Shown: positions 1 through 10,164 of the stretch, in pieces
Layout of the letters: each line of letters opens with the position of its first letter
How positions within the stretch are numbered: position 1 is the first letter of the stretch
Source of the DNA: Aralia elata
Taxonomy: Eukaryota > Streptophyta > Magnoliopsida > Apiales > Araliaceae
Assembly (NCBI GenBank): GCA_034770075.1
Contig: CM068387.1
Span: forward strand, 76,571,971-76,635,970
Direction: 5' to 3'
DNA: 64,000 nucleotides
Notes under the pieces: model-generated
The model's input: only the letters and a program-made list of their open reading frames with translations
Database searches by the model: none
What the model was told of the DNA's origin: nothing
Position numbers and translations under genes: made by a program

Positions 1-1467
1 AGGATGATGGGGATGATGAGGAAGGAGGGGAAGCCATCATGTTCCCAAAACCTTGGATTTCATTTGTTATTCTAATAGCTTTTAAACGCGCTTGTTTAAG
101 TGTGTCCCCTCCTTGTAACAGCTCTAATATTCTTTCCGATTTCTTTTGCATGTTAAGTCCCCAGTCGAACCTGAAATTAATTCATAGCACAAAAGTTAAT
201 TAATCTCATCGAAACAGACGCTTATTATTTGTGGGAGCCTTGTGCACTGAATACGACTTGATTTTAAAAAAACATGGCTTAAATATGATAAAAATCACTA
301 ATTTTTATGAAATGAATTTGTACCCTTTTTCGTCTATGAATTTAAATGTTGAAAGCTCTTGAATAATATCAGTGAGACAGAGAAATTCTTCAGCAAATTC
401 TTCAGGGCCATGTGTGAGTAAAAAATCAAGCAATACCAAGGATTTGTACGACTGTCTCCATTGCTTCCAATCAATGCTGTATAATCTGCAATTATTTTTA
501 ATATATATGTAAGATTCATAATTATAATTAAGCTATTAATTAAGCTAGCATAAGTAAATTACTTATTGAAATTGTAAATTCTATATTTTTTTTATGTATA
601 AATTAATTTGTACCTCCTGTGCAGAACATCAACAATTCTCCAATAATCATCTATTTCAAATGATGCATCAGCTATTCTTGTCATTGTTCTTGCATCAGGG
701 CTGCACGGATCATTATTCGTTGCCTCCTCCGCCAATCTTTTAAAGTACAAATGACACACTTTTAATATCTTTGTTATAAAAAAAAATAAAAAATTAGCAT
801 ACATAATCACCATAATTAAAATTAATTAATCAGTAAGACTGCTATTATTATATGGTATCCTCCGATTTCATCCAATATATTAAATATTTATAATAACATA
901 TTAATTCGTTAGCAATGATCGAAATATATTAGTAGATAGATAAAATTAAGATCCACTCTACAAAAATTTAGAATTATTAAAAATATTTATACTGTTAAAG
1001 ATTAATAAGAACATTTAACTATTCAAATTTGGATAAAAAAATATGCATGTTCCTCAAAACGGTGGAAAATGTCGAATTACTCATATTTTTTTGTTAATGA
1101 TGCAACTCAATAACATATATAAATGAAGTGATATTTGTTGATTTTAATTATAATATCTAAAGTATGTGATGTATTAGATGAAATTGGACAGGAAATGTAA
1201 TGAAGGGGAGCCAACTCCACAGTTAAATGGTTTGAAAAAAATTCTCAATAGCCACTATTAGATGAATTTTGTTTGCATTTCCAATTAATTCATGCAAGAT
1301 AAGTGTAGAAACATTTTCTACTAAATAAAATTAAAATTACCATGATAATATCATACTTACAATTCTGCTGGAGTAACATCAGTAAATACCATCCTTGCAT
1401 TATTGTATTTCTCATGTAGAAAAGAAGATGTCTGCCTTTTAATCTGGTCTAAAAGTAAGTTTGCCAT
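1..1467 (-). CDS. ENTH-domain (epsin-like) protein, 3' end beyond window
   Basis: Four exons can be joined on the minus strand: 1467-1361, 736-614, 485-324 and 170-1. All have GT-AG borders and one continuous frame, and the last exon runs off the window. The first exon starts M-A-N-L-L-L-D-Q-I-K and continues with FLHEKYNNAR and TDVTPAE. Exon 2 has EEATNNDP and DDYWRIVDVLHRR, exon 3 has WKQWRQSYKSLVLLDFLLTHG and the last FDWGLNMQKKSERILELL. This is the ENTH fold order: the helix pairing with inositol lipids, then the lysine and tryptophan-rich core. The family binds phosphoinositides and clathrin adaptors in vesicle formation. The end visible here (GFGNMM then a serine-rich stretch) suggests a short epsin-like protein of about 200-280 residues rather than EPSIN1-3, which exceed 500. 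By position it matches At3g23350 (from memory). Confidence 0.9.
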
Positions 1468-1572
1468 ACTTGCAACTCAAAGAAACTATGTGAAATCTTA
1501 AAAGATGCATATATAAAGGAGCCATTTTGTGGGTGGCCAGTTATTTTGCAGAGAGATTAAAGGGGAAATCAC

Positions 1573-1580
1573 ATATATAA
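1573..1580 (-). promoter_or_regulatory. TATA box of the ENTH gene
   Basis: On the minus strand TTATATAT lies about 105 bases upstream of the ATG, which gives a transcript start near 1545 and a short leader. A CT-rich stretch (CTCCCTCCC on the plus strand) adjoins it upstream. The position is right for a plant core promoter, but no start site is proven. Confidence 0.5.
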
Positions 1581-1589
1581 ATCACCCTC

Positions 1590-3340
1590 TCCCTCCCATT
1601 ATCCACTAGCTTGTTCTCTAAAAATTTCACTAATTCAACAAATGAAATTAGGGACTAATGAAGGGTCCTGTTTTTCAATTGGTGAATATGTTAATTTCAA
1701 AATAAGTTAAAAGATTTCTTATTTCCAGTCACTAGTACTTCTATGCAACTTAATTCTTTGTAATGTTCCAATATACACACACACATAAGGAGTGATACAT
1801 ATCAAATACTTGTTATTATATTATTTGGGTAAACATATCTTTAACCATCTATATGAGAAATGATCGACTCAATTTTATATTTTTATTTTTGAAAAAATGT
1901 TATTCGCCACTTAAGGGTTAGAAAAATTAAATCTAGATTTGTCCCATAACTATCAAATATATATTTGTTCAAATAGTGTCATAACAATAATTCATTATAT
2001 ATAGAACACTATTTCATCTAGTGCATTGATCTCTCACCGTCTAAGGTTTAACCCAACATAATATTTTTCCTTCTCCTCTTTAATGTACATGTATTTATAT
2101 ATATGTACTTTAATACATATGATTTTATAATTTAGTTTTTGAATTTGATTATATATATTTATGTATTTTTCTTTCTTTGGTTGTATTTATGCTTGGCTAA
2201 TTTTTCCTTTTGAATTTTACAATTTCATGTTAAATTTATTCTTATACTACGTTTGGATTGAATGAATAGAATGAAGAGTGAAATGATTCATTCCATTCTA
2301 GTTGGAATGAGTTATTCCATATGCTCTCTCTCTCTCAAGGAACCAAACACAATTTTTTTAATTTTAATCGCAACCAAACACAATTTTTTCATTCCATAAA
2401 AATGAGTCATGTCATTCTCGTCTTTATTACTCCGATCCAAACGTAGCATTAGTCTATTCTAATTAGAGAAGGGCATATTTGAGTTTATTTGAATTAATAG
2501 ATATTGAAGGAAATTTAATGAAGCTGTTAGCTGTATATCAAGCACCCAAGCGGAGTTACTTTATGGCAACCTTATTATTTGTTCTCTAACCACCCCCCCC
2601 CCCCCCCCCAAAAAAAAAATCTCTCGGTTTCAAAATTTTAAGATTTTTGTTAATTTTTAAAAGTTTTTAAATTTAAAACTGAGATGATTTATTAATAATT
2701 ATGAAACTATATATATCTTATAATAAGTAGTATTTTTTTTAGATAATTTATAATATTTATAATTGTATTTATTAAAATTAAAGTAATTTATATTAATTTT
2801 AAATTTAAAAATGTCAGATTAGTTTTGAAGTACAGATAATTAAGGTAGGATAGTTTTTCCTTACATCGCTTTATGTAACATTTATTATTAGTTTATAGCC
2901 AGTTTATGTAATTAAAAAAAAACGTACGAAATGTAAAATTTAGATGTAGGTTCGTATAGAAAATTTAGGACAAAAACGTATACATAGTCAAGGTATAGAT
3001 ACATTAAATTGCTAAGAAATAAATTAGGTGTTATGATATGTTTTGATCACAAAAAAGCATATGAGGCAATAGTGCCAATTATTGAATCGTTTTAGAATTA
3101 AAATAAATAAAAATAAATGTTATATCTTGCAATTTTATATATTAACTTTTTTGTAACTAATTATGTGAATAAATATGAGAGATAAATTTTTTACATATAT
3201 TTTATGTGATAGGTCAGATTTATAATCAGGATACATTCAAAAAAAAAGACTTATAATCAAGTTTAATCTCATGTATTAATATCTTTTTTTATTATAATTT
3301 GATTAAAAAAAATTCTCTTTTTTTTTTTGCATTAAGTAAC
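1590..3340. other. AT-rich intergenic stretch, no gene seen
   Basis: No open frame with recognisable protein similarity is present. It contains one small MITE (2247-2446), a homopolymer pair of 17 C followed by 10 A (2593-2619), and short TA-rich microsatellite runs. Its right end merges into the duplicated unit that carries the EAR-motif gene. Confidence 0.6.
2247..2446. mobile_element. Small MITE with CTACGTTTGGAT termini
   Basis: The left end CTACGTTTGGAT and right end ATCCAAACGTAG are perfect 12-base inverted repeats about 200 bases apart, and further weak pairing follows inward (GAATGAATAGAATGA against the ATTC-rich right side). There is no coding capacity. The short AT-rich flanks resemble each other (TTATA left, CATTA right), but a target duplication cannot be fixed. 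The superfamily is uncertain, possibly hAT or PIF/Harbinger. Confidence 0.6.
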
Positions 3341-3984
3341 CCGATTCGTAAATAAATAAAACAAATGACTAAAACTCACTAAATTCATCCATAATATTGT
3401 AGAGCATAGTAGTAGTTAATGGGGCCCACCTAGTATTTGTTGCGCCTGTTTTTATGAGATTGACTCGCTTAAACTTTATTAAATTTAAGTTTCTTGGTTG
3501 TGAAAGAAAATGTTATCTTGGATATACTATTTTTAAAAATTACTTTAAACAGAGTAACTTTTTATAAATATTTAATTTTTGAAAATTTTCTTAGGGATAA
3601 TATTCATGTATTAATTAATATATTAAATAAGAAAATTTACTTTTGTGGTTTAATTTGATAAACACAACGGTGACACATTTCAATTAAAACACAACGGTGA
3701 CACAGTTAGAATTGGTTAACACCTGTCTTTGAATTTTAATTTAGAGAGGAAAAAAAAGAAAATAAAGGAAAAACAAAAAGAAGTAGTGTCTTTGAGTTTT
3801 AGTTAAAGAAAAAAAAAGCTAAGAAAAATGAGTGCATTTTAAATCAAAAAATTTATTCTCACTTTTGAGAAAAAAGCTAGAGAAAATTAGAAACTAAAAC
3901 TTTCTCTTCTCTTCCCTTCTCTTATTTAAACTTTTTTTTTACAACTAAAAAACTCCTGGTGTTTGGGCAATGTTTTAAATAATA

Positions 3985-4242
3985 CTCCCTACGTCCCAAA
4001 TTAATTGCTCAATTTTGACTTTTTTAAGTCAAATTGACTATTTTTAAAATTAATAATTAAGTATATATAAATATATTTCTAAAATTATAAAAATTGGGGT
4101 TAGTAATAAATTGTATATACTTTCTTTTGGTTATAATCTCTTCACCTATATTTTAGCATAAATACTAAAAAGATTAGTTTTAAAAATGGTCAATTTAACT
4201 TTAAAAAGTCAAAACTAAACAATTAATTTGGGACGGATGGAG
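3985..4242. mobile_element. Stowaway-type MITE in the 3' flank of EAR gene 1
   Basis: The termini CTCCCTACGTCCCAAATTAAT and ATTAATTTGGGACGGATGGAG are inverted repeats of the classic Stowaway (Tc1/mariner MITE) form, flanked by TA on both sides (3983-3984 and 4243-4244). Inner arms with GTCAAATTGAC and GTCAATTTAAC can also pair. It is absent from the equivalent place in units 2 and 3, so it inserted after the units duplicated. A close relative lies at 52366-52611. Confidence 0.9.
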
Positions 4243-4387
4243 TATATTGTAAAGAGAACAAAAGAAAACTATCGTAACAAAATCGAAATATCTAGTACAT
4301 ATCAATTAAAATCAAAAGCTTGCGTTAAAATAAAATTACATAAAAAGAAAAAAAAACTCACATAATCCTTACACACTTATAACTAAG

Positions 4388-5059
4388 TTACAGTCTAAGG
4401 TTTAAATCCAACTCGTTTTCTTCATCATCGTCACCAACTAGATCGATCACCACCGGAGCTGGCTTGTCCAGCTGGTCCAACAAATCAGTGCATGCTGTAG
4501 AAGAATCCTCTGATGATGAGGTAGCTCCAAGTAGTGTAGGGTAGCTACTAGGGTTAATAGCTTGATATGCGGTATCATGATTCGTCCTAGGGTTTACAAT
4601 ATTATTCTGAGGAACCATAGAAATTGATCCTGCAGGTTCAACATCTTGCAGGTTGTTCCCAAGCTGAGGACGAAGTTGAGAAAGTATGGAGCGTTGGAAC
4701 ATTCCTTGTGGGAGGGGTTGTGGCATGTATAGGGTTCCTCCCGATTGAAAAGATCTGTTGTTATTTTGTTGTGGGTGGTAGTGTGGCCTTAATAGAAAAT
4801 TTTGTAGCGCAAATATTTGCGCTTGAGGTAACCTTGTTTGCAAAGGAGGGGCATTTTGAGCTAGATTCATATGAGCAGGAACATGATATATTTGATTTTG
4901 TTCCCCCTCAAAAGTCTCATAAACAAACGTACGAGACTCTCTGTGGTTTACAAGGAGAAAACCATTATATTGTAGCCCATCCCACAGATAAATGACACAA
5001 ATTAGCCCATTTTCACCACCTCTATTAGATGTCCTTGGCAACACATGATTGCTAGACAT
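4388..5059 (-). CDS. EAR-motif protein, intact copy 1 (unclassified family)
   Basis: This is an uninterrupted single exon of 223 residues whose family I do not recognise. Three regions are visible. Residues about 14-64 look folded (GLICVIYLWDGLQYNGFLL, VNHRESRTFVYETF). Residues about 65-200 are rich in Pro, Gln, Asn and Ser and are probably disordered. The C-terminal 21 residues hold VVIDLV (203-208) followed by an acidic run, which matches the SUMO-interacting motif pattern, then LDLNLRL (217-223), an LxLxL EAR motif of the kind that recruits TOPLESS co-repressors. No DNA-binding domain is seen, so a role as repression adaptor is inference. The ATG is the first in frame, about 105 bases downstream of the inferred transcript start. 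Copies 2 and 3 keep the same C-terminus, which supports real selection on this frame. Function is unproven. Confidence 0.7.
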   Translation of the reverse strand: MSSNHVLPRTSNRGGENGLICVIYLWDGLQYNGFLLVNHRESRTFVYETFEGEQNQIYHVPAHMNLAQNAPPLQTRLPQAQIFALQNFLLRPHYHPQQNNNRSFQSGGTLYMPQPLPQGMFQRSILSQLRPQLGNNLQDVEPAGSISMVPQNNIVNPRTNHDTAYQAINPSSYPTLLGATSSSEDSSTACTDLLDQLDKPAPVVIDLVGDDDEENELDLNLRL

Positions 5060-5186
5060 GATTTTAAAATATAAAAATATAAGAGAGATCTAGCTACAAA
5101 AATACTAGACAGATATAGCTAACTAGAGAATGAGATAGAGAAAGAGTAAGAACAAGGGTGTGAATGAAAGTGTTGTATGAGTGGTA

Positions 5187-5195
5187 ATTTATAGT
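5187..5195 (-). promoter_or_regulatory. TATA box of EAR gene copy 1
   Basis: CTATAAATT on the minus strand lies about 130 bases upstream of the ATG. The same sequence occurs before copies 2 (about 22430-22440) and 4 (about 37375-37385). Copy 3 reads GAATTAC instead of the TATA core because T changed to C in AATTCATAG (about 25778-25785), so its core promoter also looks weakened. Confidence 0.55.
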
Positions 5196-6308
5196 ACGAT
5201 GTGAGGAATCAAAGAATTATTAGGTAATGATGTAATTAATTCCATTAAAACCACTTCTTTGTCAAAATTAATTATGAGATTTATTTTTTCCATAAGTATT
5301 TCTTTTTATATTTTTCAATAATCATCTCTCACGATAGAATGGGACCCGATTGTCAATTACTATTAATTTAAGATAGATACGGTAAAAGTATCAAAAGAAA
5401 TTGTGAAAATACCAATGTATACTAATTGTTTGAACACTAGATTAGATATTACGTACATCCGTTTATGATTTCATTGCAAGATAATTTCAGATAGATACAG
5501 TTAAAGTATCAAAATTAAAACAATTGTGAAAATATCAATATATAAATACTAATTGTTTGAATCAAGAGATAAGATATCATTATTATCCGTGGATAATTTC
5601 AGTACAATAATATTTTATTCGCTCTATTCAATTTAATGTAATATAGTCGTTGACTCGTAATAAATAGGCATATAACCATTAATGAATTTTTAGCCTAATA
5701 GTCAAAATTGAGGCAATAGAATCGTTAGGTCCAGATTTGTCATTATTAACACCATGTAAATTTTAATATTATTTTTTTTCACTATTGTGAAGTCTTTTTT
5801 TTTTATTCTCATAAAACGTGCAAACTTAGTGCAAGTAACTATGCATGTTAGATATTGTCAAAATCTGTTGTTATATAATAAATATATTATATTATTTTAA
5901 TAACTAATAGATGCATATAGTTTGAACATGTGTAATGTTGAACCGGTGCAATGGTTCAACTTGGGTCACTAGTTTGAACTAGTGTGATTGCTAGTTTGAA
6001 CGGGTGTAACATTAAACCGGTGTAATGGTTTGATTTAGATCGCTAGTTTGAACCGGTGTGACCCTTACAAAATGATGTGTTTGATTCATATATTTTCAAA
6101 TTGAAAAGGTGCCTTTTCAAATGAGTATTTGGAATCCTATAAATGAATTAGAAAACTCTCTTTTGGGATAACAATTCATTCACAAGAAATGACTGCATAA
6201 TTTTTTTAAAAGAATTTTGGTGTTATTATTTTCTTCTCTCTCAAATTATAGTTTTGAATTAAATACTATCATGCACAGTATTTAATACAGATTAATTTTT
6301 TGGTTTGT
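5196..6308 (-). promoter_or_regulatory. Upstream region shared by all array units
   Basis: This AT-rich stretch has no gene. It is conserved at 22440-23555, 25790-26820 and 37385-38500. It holds two tandem copies of a block starting TTTCAGATAGATACGGTAAAAGTATCAAA (about 5370 and 5490, first bases shown only in part elsewhere), a cluster of TTTGAACCGGTGT repeats (5920-6062), and a perfect 8-base inverted repeat GTTGAACC/GGTTCAAC (5937-5960). No regulatory protein can be named from the sequence. Confidence 0.5.
5920..6062. repeat. GAACCGG direct and inverted repeat cluster
   Basis: Five to six degenerate copies of TTTGAAC(C/G)GGTGT(G/A)A lie in about 140 bases, interleaved with GGTTCAAC or GGTTTGA in the opposite sense. 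The first pair forms a perfect inverted repeat around GGTGCAAT. Equivalent clusters exist at 23170-23310, 26515-26690 and 38090-38250, about 0.9 kb upstream of each gene copy. Confidence 0.7.
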
Positions 6309-6514
6309 TTTATCTTGGGGTAAATTTCAGATGACCACCTGGGGTATGACGCCTATCCCACTTGACCACCTGCAGTCTAGAAACCTACATTTAAACGCCT
6401 GAGTTTTTGAGTTGAAGTGAAAAAGTGACTTTTTCCATCCAATTTAACTGTGTGTGCGTGGGACTCGCCTAAAGAGCGTGAAGCATGACTGTAACAGTCA
6501 AATGAGGCTAAAAT

Positions 6515-7273
6515 TTGTCCAAAATGCCCCCACTATCATGCTTGGCTATAAAACTCACATTTCATGAAGACATGTTGGAAGATAGGTCTTGTCTGGTTTC
6601 TAGGGGCTATTCAAGAACCTGCGAAAGGGAAAACAGTTGGGGCTGCATGAACTATCGTCTAGAAAAGATTGAAAATCAGCAGGGGAAGCGACCATTAGAA
6701 TCTGATGGAGATCAGGACCTGGGTTCACTATTGAAATCTTGCAATCAAACCTCTGAAATCACTCAAATCCATGGCTCAATGGTCAAGACTGGCCTGGACC
6801 TCATACCATTTCCGGTAAGCAAGCTTCTTGCTTCTTCTATAGTAGACATACAATATGCAGCTTCTATATTTAGACATATACAAAGCCCAAATCTATTTAT
6901 GTTCAATACTATGCTTAGAGGCTATTCAATTAGTGATTACCCAAAAGAAGCTCTTGTTCTTTTCAATTACATGAGGGCTTTAAATATATTGCTAGACCAG
7001 TTCACCTTTGTCTCAACCCTTAAATCTTGTGCCGGTGTATTGGCAATTTGGACCGGCTGTGCTGTTCATTCGCTTGTTATACGATCTGGGTTGGATTTGT
7101 TTATCAATGTAAAGAATACCCTTTTGCATTTGTATTGTGTTTGTGGAAGAATTGAAGATGCCCACCATCTCAACTTTCAATTGGTTCAACACAGCTTTTT
7201 CTCTATTATTATTCTCCTTAAATTCATCCATCTCAGCTTTCAATTGGTTAGTAACAATTTGAATCTCTCATGA
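6515..7273 (+). pseudogene. Captured PPR gene fragment inside the Pack-MULE
   Basis: This 252-codon open frame has an unrelated first ~60 residues, followed by a clear PPR stretch from about residue 68 to 215. It includes LLKSCNQTSEITQIHGSMVK, PNLFMFNTMLRGY, PKEALVLFNYM, FTFVSTLKSCAG, CAVHSLVIRSGL and NTLLHLYCVCGRIEDA, the P, L and S-type repeats of the PLS class. It stops after about four repeats and has no E or DYW end, so it cannot be a complete RNA-editing factor. The tail (residues about 216-252) reads antisense into the second captured gene. It is a fragment of a different locus from the PPR gene at 58-60 kb. The frame is open and could be translated, but expression is unknown. Confidence 0.8.
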
Positions 7274-7660
7274 GCTTCAGAGTCGATCCACTTGAAGAAT
7301 CCACATTGTGAGTCCTGATTCTCCAACAAATCAAACCCAAAATTTCATCAACCTCTACCAAGACGCAACATGGGATCAATTGAGAAATGCATAAACTATA
7401 CCTGGAATGGCTTCTTTGAACATCCAATGAACCTCCGACCTGGATTTGCTTGAGTCTGTCCAAGAAGTTCGCATAGAGGATGAGATTCCACAATTTCAAG
7501 CTTGATACTGAGAAGATGCAATACTCCTTGCTGAGTCGCCACTAATTTCACGTTGATTAAAAATGGGTAAGCTTCAAAAGAGTTCGGGGTCGATTCACGA
7601 CTGGGATGTGTTAAGAGAGAGAAGGGTAAATAAGTCTTTAACCAGCTCAATTGACAGAGT
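7150..7660 (-). pseudogene. Captured GRF zinc-finger gene fragment, frameshifted
   Basis: Read on the minus strand, one frame gives MRTSWTD and a second gives NPGRRFIGCSK. After a plausible intron (GTATAG to GGAG, about 7408-7330) comes QCGFFKWIDSEAHERF and then a charged coiled-coil-like stretch (AEMDEFKENNNREKA). This is the order of the plant GRF zinc finger (TSWT..NPGRRF.GC...CGFF.W) with its C-terminal helix. The finger is split by a frameshift between SWTD and NPGR, and a further frame change follows HERF, so it is not functional as it stands. It is opposite in orientation to the PPR fragment in the same transposon. Confidence 0.6.
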
Positions 7661-9222
7661 TAAGACGGAAAGCATTTATTCACTTCAACTCAAAAACTCA
7701 GGCGTTTAAATGTAGATTTCTAGACTGTAGGTGGTCAAGTGGGATAGGCGCCATACCCCAGATGGTCATATGAAATTTACCCTTTATCTTGGGAGACAAT
7801 TCTTTGTAACCCTGTGTAATTTATATAGGGGTGAATACTATTTTAAAGAGAGAGTGGACTTCCATTAGATTCAGACGGTACTATTATTTTTATTTTTTTT
7901 TAGAATTTCGACAACGTCCTACGACGAAAGTTCCAACAATCTTAAGACAGTATTCTATGAAGGACATTCTAAAAAATGATGTTAATCTGAATATGGAAAG
8001 GTGGCGATGCTACATCAAAGAATGATATTTTCTTATAACTACGATCGCGAAAATTATTATTATCCAGCAGAAGTTTTCCGATCAAAGAAACTTCGAAGAG
8101 GGAAATGCGAAATCAGTGTAAGTGAATTAATTTAATTTTGGCATGATAGTATATATATTTATTATTTGATAATACTATCTCTGGCTAAAAAATGTATATT
8201 TATTTTCTTCAAAGTATAATATATGTGATTATATTATTTAAGAGGAAAATAAAGTAATACATATTGATTATTATATGTGGAAATTTGAGTTCATAATTTA
8301 ATAAATGATTGAAAATATAGTATATGCTTGTTAATTTATTTATGAAATTGTTGCATAAGAATAATTTGCGTATATGTATATTTTAGATTAATCACACCAT
8401 GAAATTTTGTACTAGGTTATGTGCTTTAAAATTTATGAATATTAAATTTTGCACATATATAGTATTTAGTACGATGTTTAAGTATAAATAATTTTTATTA
8501 TGGTTAATAATCATATGTTACCGGATTCGTAAATAAATAAAACAAATGACAAAAATTCACTAAATTCATCCATAATATTTTAGAGCATAGTAGTAGTTAA
8601 TGGGGCCCACCTAGTATTTGTTGTGCCTGTTTTTATGAGATTGACTCGCTTAAACTTTATTAAATTTAAGTTTCTTGGTTGTGAAAGAAAATGTTATCTT
8701 GGATATGGTATTTTTAAAAATTACAGAGTAACTTTTTGTAAATATTTAATTTCCGAAAATTTTCTTAGGGATAATATTCTTCTATTAATTAATATATTAA
8801 ACAAGAAAATCTACTTTTGTGGTTTAATTTGATAAACAGAGTGAGCGGTGACACCGCTAGAAGAATTGGACTAACACCTTGTTTTTGAGTTTTTTAATAG
8901 AAGATAAAAAAAAAGGCTAAAAAAAGTGATGTCTTTGAGTTTTAGTTAGAAAATAAAAGAAAAGAAAGTTAAGGAAAATGAGTGCATTTTAAATCAAAAA
9001 ATTTCTTCTAACTTCTAAGAAAAAAGCTAGAGAAAATTAGAAAGAAAAACTTTCTCTTCTCTCCCCTTTTGTTTTTACAACTAAAAAACTCACAATGTTT
9101 GGGCTATGTTTTAAATAATATGTTGTAAAGAGGACAAAAGAAAACTCTCGTAACAAAATCGAAATATCTAGTACATATCAATTAAAATCAAAAGCTCACA
9201 AAACCTTACACGTACAACTAAA

Positions 9223-9601
9223 TTACAGTCTAAGGTTTAAATCTAACTCGTTTTCTTCATCATCGTCATCACTGACTAAATCGATCACCACCGGAACTGG
9301 TCTGTCTAGCTGGTCCAGCAAATCAATGCATGCTGCAGAAGAATCCTCTGGTCCAAGTAGTGTAGGGTAGCTACTAGGGTTAATAGCTTGATATACGATA
9401 TCATGATTCGTCCTAGGGTTTACAATATTATTCTGAGGAACCATAGAAACTGATCCTGCAAGTTCAACATTCTGCAGGTTGTTCCCAAGCTGAGGACGAA
9501 GTTGAGAAAGTATGGAACGTTGGAACATTCCTTGTGGGAGGGGTTGTGGCATGTATAGGGTTCCTCCCGATTGAAAAGATCTGTTGTTATTTTGTTGTGG
9601 G
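9223..9601 (-). pseudogene. EAR-motif gene copy 2, 3' half
   Basis: This is the C-terminal part of copy 2, corresponding to residues about 96-223 of copy 1. It ends with the same SIM-like VVIDLV plus acidic run and LDLNLRL. The gene is cut at codon about 95 by the copia-type insertion whose first base is 9602; the 5' half resumes at 22020. The last five bases here (GTGGG) are one half of the target duplication. A three-codon deletion relative to copy 1 removes part of the serine stretch (residues about 180-183). Upstream promoter sequence is separated by 12.4 kb, so no normal product is expected. Confidence 0.85.
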
Positions 9602-10164
9602 TGTTAGAATATTGGTTAAAATTAAAATGGTGGAGAGTAATGAGGTAGGTAGGTGTGGACACATGGAATGAGTGTTCTCTCATTAGTTGCATGTGATGGG
9701 TTTATTCCAAGTGTGTGTGCTAGCACACCAAACTTTCTAAGTTGGTGTGCTAACACACAAAACTTTCTAAGTTGGTGTGCTAATGGAGAGGAAAGTATTG
9801 CCTATAAATACTTGCCTTATTGTAAACCAAAGAATCCAATCCTAGAGGAGTAGGATCCCATCCGGGAGAGGGTGGAGAGCGCTATCCAAATGTAGAGAGA
9901 TAAGAGGTATCAATGTTAGAGAATTTTGTGTGGAAAAATTCTCTTGGGAAGAATTATCTTTCTTGAGTGGATGTGAGGAAATTTCTGAGAGTGTGAGTGA
10001 TTGTAATATTATTCACATAGTAAATTTTCTCTGGTTGTCTTTAACAACGAAAGTGGTTTTTCTCCGGTTTTGGAGTTTCCACTATAATTATTGTGTTGTG
10101 TGATTGTGTTCTAAATTATCGATTTCTTATTTCTCTATATCGTGAGACGTTGTAATTCCCAACA
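9602..10164 (+). mobile_element. Copia-type LTR, plus orientation (left end of nested complex)
   Basis: The LTR starts TGTTAGAATATTGG and ends ATTCCCAACA (563 bp). A TATAAATA box lies at 9803-9810. A TG..TGTGCTAACACACAAAACTTTCTAAG pair is tandemly repeated in U3 (9715-9785). The R-U5 half (from about 9874) is nearly identical to the inverted LTR on the right of the complex, but U3 is different. GTGGG precedes it (9597-9601) and GTAGG follows the far end (22020-22024), a 5-bp target duplication with one mismatch. Confidence 0.8.

Larger units (their letters stand above)
6318..7782. mobile_element. Pack-MULE with 103-bp TIRs carrying two gene fragments
   Basis: The element begins GGGTAAATTTCA and ends TGAAATTTACCC. 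Its terminal inverted repeats extend about 103 bases (6318-6420 and 7680-7782) with only a few mismatches. A perfect 9-base direct repeat TTTATCTTG flanks it (6309-6317 and 7783-7791), the Mutator-like signature. The empty site is visible in unit 2 near 23556 (CTTATCTTGGGAGAC). No transposase is present. The interior holds a plus-strand PPR fragment and a minus-strand GRF zinc-finger fragment, so this is a non-autonomous Pack-MULE that captured at least two unrelated host genes. Confidence 0.92.
3341..8520. repeat. Tandem unit 1 of the EAR-gene array
   Basis: This block runs from a CCGATTCGTAAATAAAT start, through the 3' flank, gene copy 1 (minus), its promoter, the GAACCGG repeats and the CGATCGCGAAAATTATTATT segment, up to the next CCGGATTCGTAAATAAAT. 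The same order recurs from 8521 (unit 2) and 24290 (unit 3), and a fragment follows after 37070 (unit 4). Without the Pack-MULE the unit is about 3.7 kb. Most of the non-coding sequence is highly similar between units, so the duplication covered gene plus promoter and preceded the transposon insertions. Confidence 0.85.

Noticed and set aside
4624..4995. Plus-strand 123-codon open frame over EAR gene copy 1 (also 22002-22244)
   Set aside because: It is the antisense shadow of the minus-strand gene. It is present in copies only where the sense frame is conserved and shows no domain.
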